Shown here piece after piece: positions 6,094 through 10,274 of a stretch of 10,274 nt of DNA. Position 1 is the stretch's first letter, and each line of letters begins with the position of its first letter. Made by a program: the position numbers and the translations under genes. Source of the stretch: Candidatus Bathyarchaeota archaeon (GTDB lineage Archaea; Thermoproteota; Bathyarchaeia; TCS64); the NCBI GenBank assembly GCA_030601645.1, contig JAUWBQ010000047.1, positions 1 to 10,274 on the forward strand. Direction: 5' to 3'. Under the pieces are notes generated by a model. The model saw only the letters and a list, made by a program, of their open reading frames with translations. It had not been told where the DNA came from and did not search any database.

Positions 6094-7683
6094 ATGAAAC
6101 CTAGACACGCATATCTACTAGTCTCATTGTTTCTATTGGTCGAGCTTATTTCATCGGTCTATGTCTTCAACTTCACGACAAGAAACCGGAAACCGATTCT
6201 AACATACAGTCTAGATGAGAAGATTAGTAGTTACGCCATCTCTGATACCGGAAAATACCTCGCCATAGGGGGGGAAGAAGGTTCGTTACATTATTTCTCC
6301 GTAGGAAAAAGGGAGCCAGAGTGGGTGTACAGAGGCGAATCCAGGGTCCTCTCTGTTCATCTATCGACTGATGGGAAGCATATCGTCGTTTTAGATGAGA
6401 ATTCGACAATCTCTTATATTCGTGGCCTCACGGGGGGTGAGGTCTTTCCCAAATGGACATGTACACTCGAGGAGGGATCAATTGCGGGCGTATATGCCTC
6501 CAGAGGATTACCGGTCGAAGTACGCGTGCTAACCAAGCAAGGGGGGCGAATGTCGCTCCTATCGAATAGGGATGGGCTTGTCTGGGAATATGATACGGGA
6601 GCATCCTCCGTTGAGGCTGTCTTCTCCTACGACGGACGCAGGATAGTAGCCGCTGGTTCCGATGGCGTTGTCTATATGTTCGATGCTTCTGATCCCAAAC
6701 CCCTCTGGAACGTCTCGACAGGGTTAATGGGGACAACTCTTACGCTATCCCAGAACCTTCAGGTGATCGTCGGTGGCAAATCCCAAGACGGAGGCGGAGC
6801 CATCTACGCCATCTCCAGGGAAGGTGTAGGCATCTGGGAATGGAGATCCGAATATCCTGTCCGTACAGTCTCGACGGCTCACGACGGCAGTAAAGCCCTG
6901 TCATTTCTTGAGAACGGCGATGCGTACGTTCTTGAACACGTAGGAGGCGGAGTCCAAGATAAGATCGTAGCGTTGCCCGACGACGTAGAATCAATCTGGT
7001 CCCCGCCTTTTGGATCATACGTCCTAGCGTCGACCGTCGAAGGAACAATGTATTTTTTCTATACCCCCAGATCCGCCCCCCTCTGGAAATATCATGCAGG
7101 GGATGGGGCGTCGGAAGGGGCAGTTACTACGCTCGGAGAGAAAGTCTTCATAGTCATGGAATTCAATGTGGCCCTGGTCTCAAACACCTTCCCGACAGGC
7201 TTCATACCCGGCTCAAGGGGGCTTTGGGGAGTAGTATTTTTCACGGGACTCTTCGGAGCCATCGGAATGGGCTATTTCATCGTGGGCAGACCCGACTGGT
7301 TGGGTTATTATAAACGCCGGTACAAGCTCATCCTGTTGGGCTTCCTCCCCGGTGCTCTCTTGGGGTTGTATCTAGAAGGAAGCCTTGGCGCAACTATGGT
7401 CGGTGGAGTAGGTTGCGCCATAGGGGTTCTATATGGCCGGAGAAGCGAAGACCTGCCTAGTTTGGTGATGGGTTTTTTCGCCTCGATGATCGTATCGTTG
7501 GTTGCTGGATATTTAACAGGCCTATTGATCTGGTTTAGCGGATACGAGGCAAATATTATTACATTGACTGTTGTAAATGCCAGCAGAGGAGGAAGTCTCG
7601 GGGTTATCACCGGGATTCTCGGGGTTTCGTTGGGTTTGGTTTCCTCCAGAATTGCCTCGAGTGAAAAAAAGCTCGTACTCTAG
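6094..7683 (+). CDS. Membrane protein with extracytoplasmic WD40/PQQ-like beta-propeller and five C-terminal helices
   Basis: A 529-residue protein of unknown function. Residues 7-27 form an N-terminal anchor behind a basic MKPRH start. Residues about 35-362 contain repeated blades: a Ser/Thr-Asp-Gly turn, a hydrophobic strand, a Gly-rich turn and an aromatic 'xxWxY/xxWxV' end, for example around 48-80, 88-124, 173-208, 217-250 and 260-282. This is the pattern of WD40 or PQQ-like propellers, and six to seven blades are plausible. Membrane helices follow at about 375-397, 411-428, 431-447, 455-482 and 498-518, rich in Gly. Basic loops (399-411, 448-453, 519-526) all fall on the side predicted to be inside, so the propeller should be outside. 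No catalytic motif is visible. Roles in binding, sensing or envelope assembly are guesses. ATG 6094 is supported by AGGA upstream. It is monocistronic. Confidence 0.85.
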   Translation: MKPRHAYLLVSLFLLVELISSVYVFNFTTRNRKPILTYSLDEKISSYAISDTGKYLAIGGEEGSLHYFSVGKREPEWVYRGESRVLSVHLSTDGKHIVVLDENSTISYIRGLTGGEVFPKWTCTLEEGSIAGVYASRGLPVEVRVLTKQGGRMSLLSNRDGLVWEYDTGASSVEAVFSYDGRRIVAAGSDGVVYMFDASDPKPLWNVSTGLMGTTLTLSQNLQVIVGGKSQDGGGAIYAISREGVGIWEWRSEYPVRTVSTAHDGSKALSFLENGDAYVLEHVGGGVQDKIVALPDDVESIWSPPFGSYVLASTVEGTMYFFYTPRSAPLWKYHAGDGASEGAVTTLGEKVFIVMEFNVALVSNTFPTGFIPGSRGLWGVVFFTGLFGAIGMGYFIVGRPDWLGYYKRRYKLILLGFLPGALLGLYLEGSLGATMVGGVGCAIGVLYGRRSEDLPSLVMGFFASMIVSLVAGYLTGLLIWFSGYEANIITLTVVNASRGGSLGVITGILGVSLGLVSSRIASSEKKLVL

Positions 7684-7693
7684 ACGCAGAGTC

Positions 7694-7710
7694 TTTTTCT
7701 GGTTATTTTT
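7694..7710 (+). terminator. Double T-tract after the propeller gene
   Basis: Two runs of five T (7694-7698 and 7706-7710) begin 10 bases after the stop codon, typical of archaeal intrinsic termination. The remaining 90 bases up to the convergent DUF2085-like gene hold no gene and only a weak 5-bp hairpin (around 7731-7747). Confidence 0.5.
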
Positions 7711-7801
7711 ATATTCAGTACATCGGCAATGCATAGACAAGTTATGCTATGTGATCTAACATCATGAAGATAGTGGAAATAACGCAACACGGATAGGTTC
7801 T

Positions 7802-8233
7802 TCACTCGATTCGGTGGCATGAGGGGGAGCCACGAAGCCTCTTCCCGACGGTTCCTCCCAGCATAATGACCGCGCCCGTATACACATAGAATAGGACCTT
7901 GAAGCCGCTCGTCGCGTCGACCAGCGAGAACAGGGATACGCCCGACCCCAGGAGGAAGCCCGTCAGGAGCCTGAGGCCGTTGTTGCTCTCCCTCCGCCCC
8001 CAGGACTGGGTCAGCCAGTCGAGGGTCAAGGGCGCCAGCAGAATCAGGCAGACTGAGACCTGATACAGAGGCGAGAGCGAGCCGAAGAACTGGAGCCCCT
8101 GGAGGCCGATGACGGCCGTCAGGGCCAGGAAGCCGAGGGCGTACCCCGTGCACCTGGCGCAGAGCCTCAGCCTCCTCCCGAAGACGTCCAGGGTTATCCA
8201 GTGGCGGTGGGCCACCAGCCTCCAGATTTCCAT
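7802..8233 (-). CDS. DUF2085-like four-helix membrane protein
   Basis: Small integral membrane protein, 143 residues, function unknown. It shows the two conserved blocks I associate with DUF2085. The first is a GRRLRLCARCTGY segment (19-31) with a CxxC-like Cys25/Cys28 pair just before helix 1. The second is LDWLTQSWGRRESNNGLRLLTG (71-92 in outline), rich in polar residues between helices 2 and 3. Helices lie at about 30-50, 57-76, 88-107 and 111-131. The N-terminal AHRHW (8-12) sits where relatives tend to have a Cys-His pair, and a CH pair instead occurs at the C-terminus (139-140). The conserved Cys and His suggest metal or redox chemistry at the membrane, which is inference. ATG 8233 follows the stop of the zinc-ribbon gene by nine bases. 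The two are likely co-transcribed. Confidence 0.8.
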   Translation of the reverse strand: MEIWRLVAHRHWITLDVFGRRLRLCARCTGYALGFLALTAVIGLQGLQFFGSLSPLYQVSVCLILLAPLTLDWLTQSWGRRESNNGLRLLTGFLLGSGVSLFSLVDATSGFKVLFYVYTGAVIMLGGTVGKRLRGSPSCHRIE

Positions 8234-8242
8234 CCCGGCGGA

Positions 8243-8818
8243 CTACTCCTCGTGCAGCTTCTCCCCGCAGTACGGGCAGACCACGAACTCAGGGAGGACT
8301 GGCTTGCCGCAGGCCTGGCATCGCTTGCTGACCGGGATCGCCGGGATCTTCAGGGGCTGCTCGGCCTTGAACCTGGTTATCCTGGCCTTGATGCTGGAGT
8401 CGTAGGTGGCCTTGACCACCGTCCCCCCATCCTCGACCTCCGTGAACTCGAAGTATATGGGCCCCGACCCGTCCGCCATCCGGTACAGCCTCGGGGCCAT
8501 CTCCTCCTTCACCGTGAACCGCGCCTCCCTCCTTCCGCCCCCCAGGATGCCCCTCAGCTTGGATGTTATCGACTCCGATGTCGAGCTGGCCTCCTCCTCC
8601 GCCTTCCTCCGCCACTCTGTGGCCTCAGCCACAATCGCAGCGTAGGCCTCATCGATGCCCTGGGGCGTGTACCAGGACTCCGTCTCCGTGTTCCCCCTCT
8701 GGGGCGCACTCTCTCCCCGGGATTGACTCATGCACATCACGCACACGATTATGGGGAGGAGCCAGGTCAGCCAATCTAGGCCCCCGCCCTCCTGTCCAAC
8801 GAATGGTGGTATCATCAT
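8243..8818 (-). CDS. Membrane-anchored zinc-ribbon protein
   Basis: A 191-residue protein of unknown function. A single membrane helix lies near 14-30 and ends in a Cys-rich VCVMCM. A polar, Ser/Glu-rich and probably helical stretch follows (about 54-88). Then comes a beta-rich domain (about 96-162, with REARFTVKEEM and IYFEFTEVEDGGT). The C-terminal zinc ribbon has Cys167-x2-Cys170 and Cys181-x2-Cys184 (CQAC, CPYC). The start at ATG 8818 is set by AAGGAG (8825-8830) six bases upstream. The frame stays open far into the neighbouring nitroreductase gene, so a longer start is tempting, but a candidate start at 8854 lies within the TATA box. It is first of a pair with the DUF2085-like gene. A scaffold or metal-binding partner is possible; no enzyme motif is seen. 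Confidence 0.78.
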   Translation of the reverse strand: MMIPPFVGQEGGGLDWLTWLLPIIVCVMCMSQSRGESAPQRGNTETESWYTPQGIDEAYAAIVAEATEWRRKAEEEASSTSESITSKLRGILGGGRREARFTVKEEMAPRLYRMADGSGPIYFEFTEVEDGGTVVKATYDSSIKARITRFKAEQPLKIPAIPVSKRCQACGKPVLPEFVVCPYCGEKLHEE

Positions 8819-8824
8819 TCCAAT

Positions 8825-8830
8825 CTCCTT
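8825..8830 (-). promoter_or_regulatory. Shine-Dalgarno site fixing the zinc-ribbon gene start
   Basis: AAGGAG on the minus strand, six bases before ATG 8818. It favours this start over upstream in-frame Met codons and gives a protein that begins just before its membrane helix. Confidence 0.7.
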
Positions 8831-8851
8831 TTCCAACACTTGTACGGTCCA

Positions 8852-8862
8852 CATATATTTAA
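8852..8862 (-). promoter_or_regulatory. TATA box for the zinc-ribbon/DUF2085 pair
   Basis: TTAAATATATG on the minus strand is a marked A+T island in G+C-rich surroundings, lying just after the nitroreductase stop (8866). A start near 8832 gives a leader of about 14 nt including AAGGAG, a normal archaeal arrangement. Confidence 0.6.
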
Positions 8863-8865
8863 TAA

Positions 8866-9432
8866 TCACCAATCGCCGGCTCGAGGCCGGCCCGCCGGTT
8901 CCCCGGAGCCCAGGGGCCGCCCATAAACCTCTTGGAAGGCGATCTCGTCGAGCCTCTTCGTCGACCTGAAGAAGTGGAGGAAGGAACGGCCCAGATCCCT
9001 CCTCTCCTCTGGGAAACCGATCGAGACGAGGGCGACAACGCTGAACCTCCCCGGGATCCCCAGCATCTCCCTCAGCTCCTCCTCGTCGAAGCTCCCGATC
9101 CAGCAGGAGCCGAGCCCCTCGCTCGTCGCGGCAAGGACCAGGTGCTCCAGGGCGATGCATGTGTCGTGGACGTGGAATCTCGACCCGGTGTCCCCGCATG
9201 CCACGATCACCACCGGGGCCCCCCTGACGAACCTGGCGAACATTCCTCCCCTGGCGATCCTGTCCTTGGCCTCCTGGGACCTGACCACGATGAACCTCCA
9301 GGGCTGGTAGTTCATGGCCGAGGGGGCCAGCCTGGCGGCCTCCAGCAGCCTCCGGAGGGTCTCGTCCGGGACGGGCTCGGGGGTGTACGACCTGACGCTC
9401 CGCCTCGCCTTGATGGCCTCGAATACCTTCAT
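8866..9432 (-). CDS. Nitroreductase family protein (FMN-dependent oxidoreductase)
   Basis: Predicted cytoplasmic FMN enzyme of the nitroreductase superfamily, 188 residues, normal for the small single-domain members. The N-terminal RRSVRSY (10-16) is the FMN-phosphate-contacting motif. APSAMNYQPWRF (36-47) is the second flavin-binding block. The HDTCIALEHLVLAATSEGLGSCWIG stretch (in outline 89-113) is the conserved helix plus GLGSCW loop, and DEEELREMLGIP (116-127) follows as usual. Members reduce nitroaromatics, quinones, flavins or enoates with NAD(P)H, or act in cofactor synthesis, so the natural substrate is open. The extreme C-terminus (about 172-188) is Gly/Pro/Arg-rich and looks like an unstructured tail. 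ATG 9432 has no good SD (only GGGCTGAA just before it), so a leaderless or very short leader is possible. Divergent from the rhodanese gene. Confidence 0.9.
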   Translation of the reverse strand: MKVFEAIKARRSVRSYTPEPVPDETLRRLLEAARLAPSAMNYQPWRFIVVRSQEAKDRIARGGMFARFVRGAPVVIVACGDTGSRFHVHDTCIALEHLVLAATSEGLGSCWIGSFDEEELREMLGIPGRFSVVALVSIGFPEERRDLGRSFLHFFRSTKRLDEIAFQEVYGRPLGSGEPAGRPRAGDW

Positions 9433-9443
9433 TTCAGCCCATT

Positions 9444-9488
9444 CAACAACCGGTCTCGAGGTTGAAAAAGATATCAGGGCGGTTGTTG
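9444..9488. promoter_or_regulatory. Divergent promoter region with 9-bp dyad around a TATA-like stretch
   Basis: CAACAACCG (9444-9452) and CGGTTGTTG (9480-9488) form a perfect inverted repeat. The 27-bp interval contains GAAAAAGATATC (9464-9475), the only A+T-rich core between the nitroreductase and rhodanese genes and hence the likely TATA region for one or both. A dimeric regulator straddling the promoter would fit. The repeat is seen; the role is inferred. Confidence 0.45.
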
Positions 9489-9499
9489 GGCCGTCTCAA

Positions 9500-9509
9500 C
9501 CGCTAGCGG
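9500..9509. promoter_or_regulatory. Perfect 10-bp palindrome upstream of the rhodanese gene
   Basis: CCGCTAGCGG reads the same on both strands and lies 16 bases before TTG 9526, between the TATA-like stretch and the gene. It is enclosed by a further GGGCCG/CGGCCC pair (9488-9493 and 9507-9512). Candidate operator or leader hairpin. Confidence 0.35.
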
Positions 9510-9525
9510 CCCCGTATGAATTAGG

Positions 9526-9981
9526 TTGATAACCCGCCGTTCTTGCCCCCTAGATCGACCGACATTGAACAGGAACACCCGCCTGCTGATCGTGATCGGA
9601 GCGGTCCTGGTGGCCGCCGCCTCGGCCTACGGGTACATGCTACCAGGGGAGACAGAGGGAGAATACGGGGACGTGACCGTGGAGCGGGCCAGGGAGCTCA
9701 TCCAGGAGAAGCCTTCCATGGCGATTCTGGACGTGCGGACCGACGGCGAGTTCAGAGAAGGCCACATCGAGGGCGCGGTGAACATCCCGGTCAACGAGCT
9801 GGAGGGCCGCCTTGGGGAGCTGGAGAAGGACGATGAGACGCTGGTCTACTGCAGGACGGGAAACCGGAGCGTCACCGCCGTGGGGATCCTCAAGGAGAAC
9901 GGCTACGAAAAGATATTCCACATGAACAAGGGGATCACGGCCTGGACCGCAGCAGGCTACCACACGGTGAAGCAACACTAG
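9526..9981 (+). CDS. Membrane-anchored single-domain rhodanese (sulfurtransferase-like)
   Basis: A 151-residue protein with one rhodanese domain, predicted to sit outside the membrane on an N-terminal anchor. The hydrophobic stretch LLIVIGAVLVAAASAYGYM (20-38) follows Arg/Asn-rich residues. The domain covers about 49-147: AILDVRTDGEFREGHIEGA (66-84) is the conserved CH2-type block, NIPVNEL follows, and the active-site loop is CRTGNRS (109-115) with catalytic Cys109. NKGITAW (134-140) closes the fold. Rhodaneses move sulfane sulfur to thiols or cyanide. The start is unsure: TTG 9526 and TTG 9565 are both possible, and the latter begins right before the anchor (LNRNTRLL read as MNRNTRLL). Neither has a strong SD. 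It is divergent from the nitroreductase and convergent with a flavoprotein gene. Confidence 0.85.
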   Translation: MITRRSCPLDRPTLNRNTRLLIVIGAVLVAAASAYGYMLPGETEGEYGDVTVERARELIQEKPSMAILDVRTDGEFREGHIEGAVNIPVNELEGRLGELEKDDETLVYCRTGNRSVTAVGILKENGYEKIFHMNKGITAWTAAGYHTVKQH

Positions 9982-10009
9982 TAGAAATTCTCAGCGCTCA
10001 AGGGTAGAG

Positions 10010-10014
10010 AAAAA
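10010..10014 (-). terminator. T-tract after the flavoprotein gene
   Basis: Five T on the minus strand lie 11 bases past the TGA stop at 10026-10028. This fits an archaeal intrinsic terminator in the 44-bp gap to the convergent rhodanese gene. Confidence 0.35.
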
Positions 10015-10025
10015 GGGAGGGATAT

Positions 10026-10274
10026 TCAACGGGTTTTCACGCCGGGTGCCCCCTGGGCGAGACGCCTCCCCGCCTGCTCGAGCATGGGGAGCTTGTGGTC
10101 CCTTGAGAACCGGGTCAACGTGACCAAGTCTACGATCTCGAGGCCCACCCTCTTGAAATAGTCCTCCAGGTTGTAGAGGGCCCGGGCGGCGCCGTTCCCG
10201 CTCCCCCCGGCCGCGGCGATCCCGACGACCCTGGTCGCGACGAGGTTGTCCCTTCCGCTGAAGGTCTCCGTCCT
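10026..10274 (-). CDS. Flavodoxin/NADPH-dependent FMN reductase-like protein, C-terminal part
   Basis: The last 82 residues of a protein whose N-terminus lies beyond the right edge. The visible part reads VATRVVGIAAAGGSGNGAARAL, then YNLEDYFKRVGLEIVDLVTLTRFSRDHKLPM and a charged tail ending GVKTR before TGA. A beta strand followed by a Gly-rich AAAGGSGNG loop and an amphipathic helix is the pattern of the late flavin-contacting loop in iron-sulfur flavoprotein-like and NADPH-dependent FMN reductase proteins. The cofactor assignment is by resemblance only, because the phosphate-binding loop near the N-terminus is outside the window. With the nitroreductase and rhodanese it makes a third redox-type gene in about 1.5 kb. 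Confidence 0.65.
   Translation of the reverse strand, partial: RTETFSGRDNLVATRVVGIAAAGGSGNGAARALYNLEDYFKRVGLEIVDLVTLTRFSRDHKLPMLEQAGRRLAQGAPGVKTR

Noticed and set aside
7731..7747. Short inverted repeat GCATA/TATGC in the gap after the propeller gene.
   Set aside because: Only five base pairs, no conserved loop and no T-tract directly behind it; too weak to call a terminator or small RNA.
7680..8153. A 157-codon minus-strand frame across the DUF2085-like gene and the intergenic region.
   Set aside because: Its product is Arg/Pro/Gly-rich without domains, whereas the alternative frame encodes a clear four-helix membrane protein.
8812..8818. ATGATGA on the minus strand resembling box C of a C/D guide RNA.
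   Set aside because: It is the tandem start codon region of the zinc-ribbon gene, and no box D or second pair lies at a suitable distance.
8243..9199. A 318-codon frame that would fuse the zinc-ribbon protein to an N-terminal region lying inside the nitroreductase gene.
   Set aside because: The upstream third is an out-of-frame reading of the nitroreductase, with Arg/Gly/Pro-rich low-quality sequence. A TATA box and SD between the genes set the true start at 8818.

Overview
The window looks archaeal. TATA/BRE-like A+T boxes sit about 25 nt before the expected transcript starts of several genes, leaders are short, 3' ends carry plain T-tracts, AGG (Arg) and ATA (Ile) codons are frequent, and small zinc-ribbon and DUF2085-type membrane proteins are present. 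A Bathyarchaeia-like or other Thermoproteota genome is my best guess, from general impression only. No stretch of more than about 120 bases lacks a gene, and no rRNA, tRNA, CRISPR array, IS element or phage gene is visible.

Bases 2-3836 (+) hold a tightly packed operon for a peptide/nickel-type (Opp/Dpp) ABC importer: two permeases (dppB-like, dppC-like) and two ATPases (dppD-like, dppF-like). The substrate-binding protein is not in the window and probably lies upstream. The operon ends in a nested hairpin region and meets, tail to tail, a gene for an Asp/Glu/hydantoin racemase (3868-4605, -). Divergent from the racemase is an MFS transporter (4704-5975, +), and the two share a 98-bp promoter region. 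Together these genes suggest uptake, racemisation and perhaps export of amino-acid or peptide-derived compounds; the substrate cannot be read from the sequence.

At 6094-7683 (+), behind its own promoter, lies a single-copy membrane protein: an N-terminal anchor, a large extracytoplasmic WD40/PQQ-like beta-propeller, and five C-terminal Gly-rich membrane helices. It is the least familiar architecture in the window.

The right part is visibly more G+C-rich. It holds a minus-strand pair with its own promoter (a membrane-anchored zinc-ribbon protein, then a DUF2085-like four-helix membrane protein), a nitroreductase-family flavoenzyme (-), a membrane-anchored single-domain rhodanese (+, divergent from the nitroreductase), and at the right edge the C-terminal 82 residues of a flavodoxin/NADPH-FMN-reductase-like protein (-). 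The nitroreductase-rhodanese intergenic region carries an unusual cluster of five CAACC/GGTTG pentamers, a 9-bp dyad around a TATA-like stretch and a 10-bp perfect palindrome, which makes it the best candidate for an uncharacterised regulatory site here.

I did not find a clearly new defence or mobile system. The most interesting items are the propeller-membrane protein, the pentamer-rich divergent promoter, the zinc-ribbon/DUF2085 pair, the atypical DppF signature motif and the structured 3' end of the transporter operon.
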